From NCBI GenBank assembly GCA_035294465.1, contig DATGKW010000136.1, positions 8,066 through 72,065 on the forward strand: a DNA stretch of 64,000 bases, given 5' to 3'. The notes below the pieces were generated by a model, which was not told the origin of the DNA, did not search any database, and saw nothing but the letters and a program-made list of their open reading frames with translations. Position numbers and translations under genes: made by a program. This stretch comes from Paraktedonobacter sp035294465 (GTDB lineage Bacteria; Chloroflexota; Ktedonobacteria; Ktedonobacterales; Ktedonobacteraceae). Shown here piece after piece: positions 26,256 to 34,967 of this stretch. Every line of letters starts with the position of its first letter. Within the stretch, counting starts at the first letter, position 1.

Positions 26256-26762
26256 ATTACCCTGACACATTTATTGTACTAACTGTAAAAGACATTTCAG
26301 GAGGGTAGAAAAGGGACAAAAATAGATTGCCAGACGATGCCTGCATTCTTTATCCTTATTACACTCTCACTGAGATAAATTTCGCGCGCAGAAGATTGTC
26401 TCAATCAACAAGACTTTGAAGCGACGTTTCAAAGCGCTATAATATATTTACATATTTTTCTGATTGCTGGTCGGATGGCTTTGTATCACCTCGTCTGGTT
26501 AAAAATTATATACGAGAGGCAACCCAAGGCAAGTAAATTGGCTACATCTGCCAGCTTATCGATACGCAGAGTTCTTTGGATGTCTGGAATCTGACGGCAA
26601 ACGTGTCTATTATATAGGGGATTGTTTTCTCCGGCTGGATACGAGGATGGCCTGCGCGCAGAAGGAGCTATCCATCCTGAGCTCCGAGCTCAGCAACTTC
26701 GGCCATTCCTTCACCCAGGCGAGGAGAGCCGTAACAAATTTTTCTTTAAGAAAGGGCGCTCT
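26256..26762. other. 507-bp spacer between divergent genes
   Basis: Contains the promoter/operator described at 26414-26443 and, from about 26622, an open frame running in phase into the FTR1 gene that looks non-coding (no family match, no ribosome site). Nothing else recognisable. Confidence 0.4.
26414..26443 (+). promoter_or_regulatory. Candidate promoter with overlapping operator-like inverted repeat
   Basis: TTGAAG (26416-26421), 16-bp spacer, TATAAT (26438-26443). The inverted repeat CTTTGAA-N7-TTCAAAG (26414-26420 and 26428-26434) covers the -35 and spacer, where a repressor would bind. It lies about 320 bp before the FTR1 start, so the leader would be long. Confidence 0.45.
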
Positions 26763-29285
26763 ATGCAAATAGCACTCGCCAGGATAGTAAGTGCGCTACA
26801 TTCACATCCTGTAAAGCTTGCAGAGGCGGCCCTGGTGATCACCGCATTCTATTTCGGCCTGAATATCCTGGCAGCCCCGCACATCTATGCAATGGCAATA
26901 GGCCAGCAGACAGGCAGCGGCGGCAATGCTACGCTGGCTGCCGTAAATACGGCAACGATTGCCTTTCGCGAAGGGCTGGAGGCGGTTCTGATCCTGGCCT
27001 CACTTATGGGAAGCCTCAAACGAGGGGAAGCACGCAAGTTACGGCTCCCTCTCTGGCTAGGTGCAGCTCTTTCCCTTGTGGCAGTCGTGCTGACCTGGTT
27101 GCTGGCTGCCGGTATTTTAAATGTTCTAGCAGACTTTGGCGAGCGTTTGGAAGCTGTCGTCTCACTTATCGCGGTCTGTGTTTTGCTTCTTATCACCAAC
27201 TGGTTCTTCCACAAAGTTTACTGGACAGGCTGGATAGCCAATTTCCACAAAAAGAAAGGCAAGCTGGTAAATACGGAGGTTGGTCGCTGGATTGGTCTCG
27301 TTTTCCTCGGCTTTGCCAGCACCTACCGTGAGGGATTTGAGGTTGTTCTCCTTTCCCAGGCCATCGTCTTGCAGGCAGGAAGCAGAGCCGCACTGACAGG
27401 TATCGGGCTGGGTTTTCTGGGAGTATTGCTTGTAGGAATTATTGTTTTTGGCCTACAGGTAAAACTACCTTACCAGAAAATGTTGGTCGTCACCGGGATA
27501 CTAATTGGCTGGGTGTTGTTCCTGCTGGTCGGGAACACCGTAGACACTTTCCAGTCCGTAGGCTGGTTGCCAGTACATCCCATCGGCACTTTCCATTCTC
27601 CGACCTGGCTGACTCTGACCCTGGGAATCTTCCCGACTTGGGAAGGTATTCTACTCCAGTTGGCAGCGGCGATTTTTGTGATTGGCAGCTTTTTTCTGGC
27701 ACGACACCAGCAACACCAAAAAAATCAGGTACAAACAGGAGAAAGAGTACAAGGATTTGTCTCTTTTCCAAAAAGATTTCTTGAGAAGATCCTGGAACTT
27801 ATTCCTATGCCAAAGGCCAGACATCTCACAGACAAACCGGTCAGTGAGGTTATCGTCGTCGAGCAAGGCCGCGTCGTTGAGCGCGGCACTCACGAGGCTC
27901 TACTGTCCAGAAATGGGCTGTATGCTCACCTCTACCGCGAACAAGTCGCTAAAGCTCTGAGCAGAAAGAAAGAGAATGATAGAATGGAATCGTCTCTTCG
28001 CATTTTTATCAGCTCTGCCACTCCAGAAGATGAGCGGGCTATGGAAGTGGCTCAGCGACTTCTCTACGATCTTCAGGCGGCGGGCGCTGAAGTGGTCACC
28101 GCAGACGCGACTGTTGCCAGAGAAGACTTTGTCACCTATCTCAACCAGGAGTTATCCCGCTGCCAGTATCTCCTACTTGTGCAGACTCCTCTGGCCCGGA
28201 AGTCCCTACACGTCCAGACCTCCCTCAATGTAGCTTTCAATCTGGTAGCCCAGCAGCGAATGAAGGGCGTCCTGCGTCTGGTTGCGGTGCCGGGCGAGAA
28301 CGAGACAGAACAGCTTTTCTGGGGAAAATCACACGTCTACGATGCCAGTGAAGATTATGCAAGTGCTCGCGACCAGCTCTTTCTGGAACTGGGTCTGCTC
28401 AAATCTCAGGAAAAGTCGTTAGATCTCGTTCATCACGCCCCTACCATTATCCAAACCAACCGGATGCTTTCCACGACGGTCGAGAGGTCACTCTCTGTAC
28501 ACCAGTCTGCATCCCAGGAGGAGCTGCATACGAGCCGGGACGATATACTCTTAACAAGAAAATCGGCTAGAATAGAAAACAGGAGATCACGTTATCACGC
28601 TGCCGCTTTACAACAATCAACCTCATTGGGCAATATACAAGAAACATCTGTACAGGCGCTACAAAGACCGTCGGCACAGAGGCAATTGACGAAAAGGATC
28701 TACGCGTCAAACACAACCAGGCCAGCTTTGTCAACACATGTGAAGATGCATCGCTCCGCTCATCCTCAAGACAGAACCATCCATTATCAGATTACGGAAG
28801 AAAAGGAGATTTTCCAGAGGGGCGACGAAAGAGTCAGCGAGTGGCGCAAGCAGCCTTCCAGGGAAGTCCACTGGCTCTTCCCAGTCGGCATGGGAATGCT
28901 GGTAATGCTGGCGCTCATGGTTGGAGGCATATATTTCACTTCCTGGTGGAAGAGCTATCAATTAAATACGACCTACGGCTTTCCTCGTACCTGGCAAACC
29001 GATCAGGTTGTTGGCATTGACCATGATAGCTCCTTGCATCCAAGTCATTTCATCTTCGAAAATCTTAATGGCCATGTAATCTTTATCGTCATTCCAGCCG
29101 GCGATTTTACAAAAGCGAGGATTTACAGCGTCGCTACCCTTAGTGGCGACGACGTTGCCAGTATCCCTGTTACAGCTACGTTCAAGGATATGAACCGAGA
29201 TGGAAAGCCCGATATTTTTATTCATATAGGTGATCAAACCATCATTTATTTAAATACTGGTACAGGCTTTCAGCCAGAACGGTAG
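26763..29285 (+). CDS. FTR1 iron permease fused to ABC ATPase tail and TIR-like membrane protein
   Basis: 840-residue chimera. Residues 20-315 are an FTR1/EfeU-like iron permease with both REXXE motifs (REGLE 69-73, REGFE 189-193) and about seven membrane segments. Residues about 359-400 match only the extreme C-terminus of an ABC exporter ATPase (VVEQGRVVERGTHEALL, GLYAHLYREQ). Residues 408-545 are a TIR-like domain close to that at 23662, followed by a linker, a membrane segment (about 695-718) and an FG-GAP-like end (DMNRDGKPDIFI). ATG 26763 has AAAGGG upstream; ATG 27984 would give the TIR-like protein alone. This could be a gene fusion made by deletion, so the natural products may be separate. 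Confidence 0.7.
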   Translation: MQIALARIVSALHSHPVKLAEAALVITAFYFGLNILAAPHIYAMAIGQQTGSGGNATLAAVNTATIAFREGLEAVLILASLMGSLKRGEARKLRLPLWLGAALSLVAVVLTWLLAAGILNVLADFGERLEAVVSLIAVCVLLLITNWFFHKVYWTGWIANFHKKKGKLVNTEVGRWIGLVFLGFASTYREGFEVVLLSQAIVLQAGSRAALTGIGLGFLGVLLVGIIVFGLQVKLPYQKMLVVTGILIGWVLFLLVGNTVDTFQSVGWLPVHPIGTFHSPTWLTLTLGIFPTWEGILLQLAAAIFVIGSFFLARHQQHQKNQVQTGERVQGFVSFPKRFLEKILELIPMPKARHLTDKPVSEVIVVEQGRVVERGTHEALLSRNGLYAHLYREQVAKALSRKKENDRMESSLRIFISSATPEDERAMEVAQRLLYDLQAAGAEVVTADATVAREDFVTYLNQELSRCQYLLLVQTPLARKSLHVQTSLNVAFNLVAQQRMKGVLRLVAVPGENETEQLFWGKSHVYDASEDYASARDQLFLELGLLKSQEKSLDLVHHAPTIIQTNRMLSTTVERSLSVHQSASQEELHTSRDDILLTRKSARIENRRSRYHAAALQQSTSLGNIQETSVQALQRPSAQRQLTKRIYASNTTRPALSTHVKMHRSAHPQDRTIHYQITEEKEIFQRGDERVSEWRKQPSREVHWLFPVGMGMLVMLALMVGGIYFTSWWKSYQLNTTYGFPRTWQTDQVVGIDHDSSLHPSHFIFENLNGHVIFIVIPAGDFTKARIYSVATLSGDDVASIPVTATFKDMNRDGKPDIFIHIGDQTIIYLNTGTGFQPER

Positions 29286-29334
29286 ACATTGCCAGTGCTA
29301 TCCTTTCGGTGCCGAGAAAAAGGAGTTCAGCCCG

Positions 29335-29949
29335 ATGCTGAGTGAAAATCATGCTGAAGCTACTTCTCAAAGAAAAAATGATATATGTGAAGAGGATCTG
29401 GTCACACGAGCTCAACGCGGCGAAACTCAAGCGTTTGAGGTGCTCTACGAGCGCTATAGCGCTCGCATCGCGCGTCATATCACGAGTATTGTCAAGGATA
29501 GCAGCGCTGGCAGCGAGCTTATGCAAGATACGTTCATCAAGGTATGGGAAAGGTTAGCTGACTTGCGTGATCCTTCGCGCTTTCCTAGCTGGCTCTATCG
29601 GATCGCCACCAACAAAGCCTATAACTATCAGAGGCATATCAAGCTGATGCGCCAGGTATCTCGGGAGGCCCAGGAGCAAGAGGCCACGACGACTGGCGCT
29701 GACCTGGAGCGACAGGTAGAGGAAAGAGAACTGGTATGGAGCATCTTAGCGCGCATGACTCCTACCTATCGTTCTTGCTTGATCCTCTATTTCTTACAGC
29801 ACATGCCCCGCCAACACATCTCGGTAGAGCTGGGAATTAAAATATCTAGTATTGATAAGTATCTCAGTCGGGGAAAAAAGGAATTTCGTCGAGTACACGC
29901 CCAGGTGGTCACTCAAGATGGGAAAGGTAACCCCACTAATCATGAATAA
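29335..29949 (+). CDS. ECF-type RNA polymerase sigma factor
   Basis: 204-residue sigma-70 family protein with region 2 (FEVLYERYSARI, DTFIKVWERL, PSWLYRIATNKAYNY) and region 4 (LARMTPTYRSCLILYF, then a helix-turn-helix with ISSIDKYLSRGKKEF). It directs RNA polymerase to a specific regulon. It starts 49 bp after the chimeric FTR1/TIR-like gene and may be co-transcribed with it. No anti-sigma gene is directly adjacent; it converges with the CHAT gene. Confidence 0.9.
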   Translation: MLSENHAEATSQRKNDICEEDLVTRAQRGETQAFEVLYERYSARIARHITSIVKDSSAGSELMQDTFIKVWERLADLRDPSRFPSWLYRIATNKAYNYQRHIKLMRQVSREAQEQEATTTGADLERQVEERELVWSILARMTPTYRSCLILYFLQHMPRQHISVELGIKISSIDKYLSRGKKEFRRVHAQVVTQDGKGNPTNHE

Positions 29950-30023
29950 GAGCGGTACACAAAAAGCAGCCAGTATCCAGCCCTATACCGACCTTTAATT
30001 ACGCAATGTACCTGGCTAACGCT

Positions 30024-32972
30024 TCACAGTGTCCCGGCGTCCCCAATCAACTGAAACGCGGCCCAGAAGTAGGGATGGGCGTAATGCAGGCGACCGGAGG
30101 AGCGAGCACGCTGGAGGAAGGCTCGCTGGGCGCTGGAGAGCGCCGCGGCTTTGGTATAGCCGCTGAGCAGAGCCTGGTAAAAAATTTCCATGAGTTCGGC
30201 GGAGCTGGCATCGTCCACTTTCCAGAGGGTGGGCAGCAGCGAGGCGGCTCCGGCGTAGAGGAAGCCGCGACCGAGACCAATTACTTCATCGCCGCCGCCA
30301 ATGCTGGCCCGCCCGGTCTCGCAAGCGCTGAGCGTAACTAGCGAGCAGGCAGAGAGATCCAGGTTGAAGACCTCGATGGTACTAAGCTGGCGGTCGGCTA
30401 GCCGGATGCTGGAAAAGTTGGGTGCGTCGAGGCGGAAGAGGCCATGCGCGGCGATATGCACAATCGGGCAAACGGGCGCGACCTCGCGCAACAGAGTGGT
30501 GGTAGCAGCCTCGTTGAGTACACAGTGCGCGCCCAGGCGGCGGGCAACAACTTCGGCTTCACGAACCGCGTAGGTCAGGCGCCCATGGTCGGAGAGACCC
30601 ATGACTAGCGAGTTTGATAGATTGACGCCTCTCGTTCGCACGCGCAGGCCGCGCTGCTGGCACACGTCCAGGAGCGCAACCGCTGGTAGATAAGAGATGT
30701 GCAAGCGCTCCACCAGAAAGCGCTGGCCGTCGAAAAGGCAATGGAAAGGCAGATAATGCAGCATACCATAGGGGATGATTGTTAGATGTGTATCGGCAGA
30801 TAAGATATCGTCCAGCGGGGCAAGCAAGAGCTGATAGAGACGCTGCAAGAGGCCCAGGCCATTCTCGCACAGGCTGGCAAAGCCGGAGCTATAGTCCTGT
30901 GCGGCGCTGGCCTGGGCCGTGAGATCGAGGTTGACACGCCACAGCGACAGGAGCCGTTCCAGCTTCGGAATCGCCCCTTCGACACAATGAACCTCGATTG
31001 ATTCATGGGTTAGCTGGAAGATATAGAGATCCTGGCCAGCCTGGTAGTACTCCAACAGAAGAGATTGTGGCGAGAGCTTGCGGCCAAGATCGCTCACCAG
31101 CGTACTGCCCCATCGCACACGCGGGCGGGCAACCAGATCGCCAGCCAGGCGCAACTGCATCTGTTCAAGTAACTGCTCGATTTTGCGCTCGCGTTTCTGC
31201 ATCTCCTGGCGGGCCTGGCCGGGCTTCATAGAACGGATACGCATAATCGCCGTGTCGCTAAGCTTCGCCTCGTTCTCCGTCTCGTAGACAAGCGAGCTAT
31301 ACCAGGCTTGCTCCTCGCGCAGACGCGCCAGATCCTCCAGAATAGCCTCACCGGCCTTATCTCCGGCCCGCAGGCGAATGTCAATATTATTGCGTAGGTA
31401 ATCTCCCAACACGCGTGACTTGGCCTTCTCCACATAGACCAGCGCCTCATCTTTACTGCCGCGTTTGAGCGCCAGAATGACCGCGCGCTGATAAATCTCT
31501 GCTTTGTCCTCCAGGAAGCTACTGCGCTCATCCAGCACCAGGTGTCCCTGCACTTCGTCAATACCTTCAATCGCCTGATCATAATATCGCGCTGCTTCCT
31601 CCAGATTGCCACTGCGCTCGGCGATCTGACCAAGCAGAGCATCACAGCGACATTTAAGATCGAGCAAGCCCTGGCCTCGCGCAATATCCAGCGCTTGCAT
31701 GCAAAGATCCTGGGCTGCAAGGATATTGCCCTGAATAAACAGGATACGCGCTTGCAAGATAGATGCACGAGCTAGCTGGGGCAGCGCCTCCTGCTCAGCA
31801 AAGATATCCGCGACATAGCGAGCCTCGCGCAAGCTGGCCTCAATTTGACCGGAGGCGAAATAGAGTTCAGCCTGCGACAGGCGCACACGCGCGGCCAGAC
31901 CCATAAAGCCAATCTCTTCTAGAATGAGGCTGGCCTCGCGCAATTTTTCATCGGCGTCACGCACATCGCCCTTGAGCATAGCCGCCTCGGCCTGATACAT
32001 CAGTGAGTGCGCCAGGTTGTGGCGATTGCTGGGCGAATTACGAAAATAGGTCACAGTCTCGCCCGCCAGTTCATACGCCTCCTGAGCGCGATTCAGGCGC
32101 AGCAGGCAAACACAGGTCTGCTGCGCGACTTCGGCAGCCTCAAGCAGCATATTATGGCTCTGAAAGGTCGCGCGGCTGCGATTGAACAAGAGCAGGGCCT
32201 GGCTATAATGGCCCTGCGCGGCAGAGATCTGGGCGATATTCAACTCCTCGCGTGCTACCGCGACCTCCTGGCTGCGATGATTGGCAAAGGTCGCGCGGGC
32301 CTGCTCATGCAGAGCCACCGCCTCGCGAAAGCGCCCCTGAGCTGCCAGGGTGATCGCTTTGTTGCCACGCGCACGTGCAACATAGAGATCGACGCCCTCA
32401 CCCTGCAATGCATATGTTTCAATTGCTCGATCAAAAAGGCGCAAAGCCTGGTCATACTGACCCAATTCGTAGTTGATTAGCGCAGCGTTGACATCGATCT
32501 GGCCAGCGCGCACCAGCTTGCCGTAGCGCATAAAGACCTCACGCGCGGCTGCGGCATCGCGTAGAGCCTCGCCGGTGCGGTTCAGGCGCAGGCAGGAACT
32601 GACGCGGCCAATCCGCGTGCGCGCCCAACCAACTTCATCGCCAATAGCCAGGAACTCATCGCCGGCAGCATCCAGAAATGGCAGCGCATCCTGGTCCCGA
32701 TCCATGCGTCGCAAGGCATCGCCACGCGCCATCAGGCCCAGAGCATGTACATACTGTATCTGCAGAAGATCACCGATAAAAATCAGGTGGCCCGCCATCA
32801 TAAACGAGATCTGCGAGTCCCTGGTCCACTGGTGATCAGCCTCGCGTTTAATCAACTCTACCAGCTCATTGATGGCAGAATCGTCAAACGCCGGTAGCCA
32901 GAGCGTAAGGAACCGGCGTCCTTCTTCTTCACTTTTGAGGAGGAGAAGCGTAACCATTTCTTGTGGCGTCAT
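30024..32972 (-). CDS. TPR-CHAT caspase-like protease
   Basis: 982 residues: TPR repeats from about 50 to 560, a coiled-coil segment, then a C-terminal CHAT domain (clan CD, caspase/separase-like). The catalytic His (VHIAAHG, His843) and Cys (LSACETG, Cys884) are both present, so it should be active. In type III-E CRISPR, TPR-CHAT proteases cleave a partner that restrains a sigma factor; here sigma and anti-sigma-like genes lie just upstream on the same strand. ATG 32972 is preferred; TTG 33008 is a possible earlier start. Both lack a strong ribosome site. Confidence 0.88.
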   Translation of the reverse strand: MTPQEMVTLLLLKSEEEGRRFLTLWLPAFDDSAINELVELIKREADHQWTRDSQISFMMAGHLIFIGDLLQIQYVHALGLMARGDALRRMDRDQDALPFLDAAGDEFLAIGDEVGWARTRIGRVSSCLRLNRTGEALRDAAAAREVFMRYGKLVRAGQIDVNAALINYELGQYDQALRLFDRAIETYALQGEGVDLYVARARGNKAITLAAQGRFREAVALHEQARATFANHRSQEVAVAREELNIAQISAAQGHYSQALLLFNRSRATFQSHNMLLEAAEVAQQTCVCLLRLNRAQEAYELAGETVTYFRNSPSNRHNLAHSLMYQAEAAMLKGDVRDADEKLREASLILEEIGFMGLAARVRLSQAELYFASGQIEASLREARYVADIFAEQEALPQLARASILQARILFIQGNILAAQDLCMQALDIARGQGLLDLKCRCDALLGQIAERSGNLEEAARYYDQAIEGIDEVQGHLVLDERSSFLEDKAEIYQRAVILALKRGSKDEALVYVEKAKSRVLGDYLRNNIDIRLRAGDKAGEAILEDLARLREEQAWYSSLVYETENEAKLSDTAIMRIRSMKPGQARQEMQKRERKIEQLLEQMQLRLAGDLVARPRVRWGSTLVSDLGRKLSPQSLLLEYYQAGQDLYIFQLTHESIEVHCVEGAIPKLERLLSLWRVNLDLTAQASAAQDYSSGFASLCENGLGLLQRLYQLLLAPLDDILSADTHLTIIPYGMLHYLPFHCLFDGQRFLVERLHISYLPAVALLDVCQQRGLRVRTRGVNLSNSLVMGLSDHGRLTYAVREAEVVARRLGAHCVLNEAATTTLLREVAPVCPIVHIAAHGLFRLDAPNFSSIRLADRQLSTIEVFNLDLSACSLVTLSACETGRASIGGGDEVIGLGRGFLYAGAASLLPTLWKVDDASSAELMEIFYQALLSGYTKAAALSSAQRAFLQRARSSGRLHYAHPYFWAAFQLIGDAGTL

Positions 32973-33079
32973 AGGTGATTGCGTCCCAACTTTATCCGAT
33001 TGTACCAATCTGCTCTATTCTAAACGATTGGGAGGTTATTTTCAGCGGATGAAAAATCAACCTGTTCCGCCCAGAGAGA

Positions 33080-33085
33080 ATTATA
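33080..33085 (-). promoter_or_regulatory. Candidate internal -10 for the CHAT gene
   Basis: TATAAT on the minus strand, about 110 nt before the CHAT ATG. The -35 position falls inside the large inverted repeat at 33089-33124 and has no good hexamer, so an activator or the palindrome itself may matter. Confidence 0.35.
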
Positions 33086-33088
33086 CAG

Positions 33089-33124
33089 AGCACCGGATGC
33101 CAGAGTTGACTGGCATCTGGTGCT
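33089..33124. terminator. 15-bp stem hairpin between anti-sigma-like and CHAT genes
   Basis: AGCACCGGATGCCAG pairs with CTGGCATCTGGTGCT (one G-T pair) across a 6-nt loop. It lies right after the zinc-finger gene's stop on the minus strand, without a T-run. It may terminate, attenuate or act as an operator. Confidence 0.5.
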
Positions 33125-33146
33125 TTACAAGGAGATGATGCGTTTC

Positions 33147-33968
33147 CTACTGATCCTGAGCCTCAAGGGAAATATGCTCAATCACAATAATGCCATCCGC
33201 AGATTGCAACTCTAAGGTATAGGTAGCCGGGGCGAGCGACGAGAAGACAAAGTTTCCCAGTTCGTCTACATTCTGAGCAGAGACTGTCTCGGTTTGGGAA
33301 GAGAGCAGAACGGGCATGCCTCTGAGAGCCTCCAGGGCAGCGTCCTTGCGCGTCACAAAACCAATCAACTGGAGCAAGTCTGTGCGTCCGGTTTCACGCT
33401 CGACCTGCAAGGAAATACTGAAATCTTCCGCCGTATAGCGCCGGGGCCAGAGAGTGGACGGGGCCGTATTTCGCTGATAGGCCAGACGAGGCTGAGGCGG
33501 CAAAAGCGTTGCAACAACGCGGCGAGTTCCAGATCTGGCCCGATCCAGCAAACGATTCAGCGCTGCTCCAATCTCCTGTGGTTGTACATGGTGGTTGTTC
33601 TGCGCCGTATTGGGAACAGAGAGCTGACCGGGTTGCACTACAGGCATTGGATCGCCGGCAAGAAACTCATTCAGGGCTTTTAGCTCTGCTGCGCAGGACA
33701 CACAGGTTTGCAGGTGAAGCCTGACTGCCAGCGCGGTTTCTGTATCGAGCAGACCCAACTGATATTCCCCAAGTACCTGAGCGGGAGGACAATCCCAGCG
33801 ATAGAGCTTGCTGAGAAGCGAAAGCTCCAGGCGATGGTAATCCGCCAGCCGGACAGAACAGCGTGGGCAACGCGCTAAATGCTGCTGCACTACCGGCCTA
33901 ACCCTCTCCCCGGCCAGGTAAGCCAGCAACTCTTCATCGCGAACAAGCCCTGGTTCACTACACTCCAT
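33147..33968 (-). CDS. Zinc-finger (zf-HC2-like) anti-sigma-type protein
   Basis: 273-residue soluble protein. Two HxxxCxxC motifs are present (QHLARCPRC and LHLQTCVSC), the zinc-binding signature of many anti-sigma factors. The middle is a linker and the C-terminus (about 200-273) is a beta-rich domain like a carboxypeptidase regulatory fold (ELGNFVFSSLAPATYTLEL). No membrane segment is present, unlike many anti-sigma factors. ATG 33968 has GAGG 8 nt upstream. It lies between the sigma gene and the CHAT protease, making it the likely sigma binder and possible protease target; that role is inferred. Confidence 0.75.
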   Translation of the reverse strand: MECSEPGLVRDEELLAYLAGERVRPVVQQHLARCPRCSVRLADYHRLELSLLSKLYRWDCPPAQVLGEYQLGLLDTETALAVRLHLQTCVSCAAELKALNEFLAGDPMPVVQPGQLSVPNTAQNNHHVQPQEIGAALNRLLDRARSGTRRVVATLLPPQPRLAYQRNTAPSTLWPRRYTAEDFSISLQVERETGRTDLLQLIGFVTRKDAALEALRGMPVLLSSQTETVSAQNVDELGNFVFSSLAPATYTLELQSADGIIVIEHISLEAQDQ

Positions 33969-34217
33969 GAGCCTTTCCTCATTGTTCATAGTGATAGCGG
34001 CCGGAGATCCATACAGCCAGGGCATGGCGCAAGGTACTCCAACCGTGCTGCAAACGCCAGCTCACCGGACGACTCTCCCCAATCGTCGATTGGTTTACCT
34101 GAGCGTGCAGGCTTTTTGTCTTTATGATTAGAATAAACGAACAAACTTCTGCTATTCTGCCATCCTCGCGGCAGTCTGCAAAGAGTATGAAAACATTGTC
34201 AGGGACACAGCCGGTCA

Positions 34218-34967
34218 CTACCGCCGATCCTTAAACAGTGATAGGAGACGGCGATTGCGCCGCAAACGCTCCAGGACGTTGCGTTTAATCCGATAGACAT
34301 CCTCAACCGAGGGAAAGAACTGCTGGTGCTGCGTGCAAATTTCTGCGGGCTTCATTCCCTGGACATAGGCCAGATAAATGAGCAAACGTTCATCTTCACC
34401 ATTCAGTTCCTCTTGAATTACCTGCCAGAGACTTTGAACAGACAGGCCGGAAATCACGTCCTCAGCCGGGTCCTCACTTGATGGTTCCTGCTCAATCGCC
34501 TCCAACGTCTCCTCATAGAGACGAGTCTGGCGGGCGCGCACCTCATCCGCGATCACGCTATGCACACACATCTTCAAATATTTTAATAGAGCGGCCAGTG
34601 AATCGAAGTTCCTCATCTTGGCCGGAGTTAATGCCTGAGCGAATTTGGCAAAGGCGGCGTTCACTAGAGGAGCGCCGCCATCCTGGCCAAGCAGGGAGGC
34701 CGCGCTTTGATGCTGATTTACCCAGGTAAGGACAAGAGGAGCATATTGCTGATAGATACAGGTCCAGGCATCCTCATTCCGCCCGGCAATTGCCCGCCGG
34801 AAGAGTTCCAGGCAATAGCGATCATTTGAGGTAATATTGCGCAGAAACTTATTCGTCTCCTCTGCACAACAACGCGCCAGGTCGTCAACCGAGAGAAGAT
34901 CTGCTGCCGGAGCTTTTTCGCCGCGATCACCTGGCACAAACTCAGAACCAGACGAATGAGAGGGCAT
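34218..34967 (-). CDS. Divergent sigma-70 family (ECF-like) sigma factor
   Basis: 249 residues. Region 2-like AWTCIYQQYAPLVLTWV and FDSLAALLKYLKMCV, and a C-terminal region 4-like helix-turn-helix (AYVQGMKPAEI, then DVYRIKRNVLERLRRN), identify an ECF-like sigma factor with an extra N-terminal segment. ATG 34967 has GGAGG upstream. It is followed on the same strand by the zinc-finger protein (249-bp gap) and the CHAT protease, suggesting a proteolytically controlled regulon. Confidence 0.8.
   Translation of the reverse strand: MPSHSSGSEFVPGDRGEKAPAADLLSVDDLARCCAEETNKFLRNITSNDRYCLELFRRAIAGRNEDAWTCIYQQYAPLVLTWVNQHQSAASLLGQDGGAPLVNAAFAKFAQALTPAKMRNFDSLAALLKYLKMCVHSVIADEVRARQTRLYEETLEAIEQEPSSEDPAEDVISGLSVQSLWQVIQEELNGEDERLLIYLAYVQGMKPAEICTQHQQFFPSVEDVYRIKRNVLERLRRNRRLLSLFKDRR

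Noticed and set aside
30024..34967. CHAT/sigma cluster considered as type III-E CRISPR
   Set aside because: No Cas7-11 effector, repeat array or Cas1/2 gene is present in the window.
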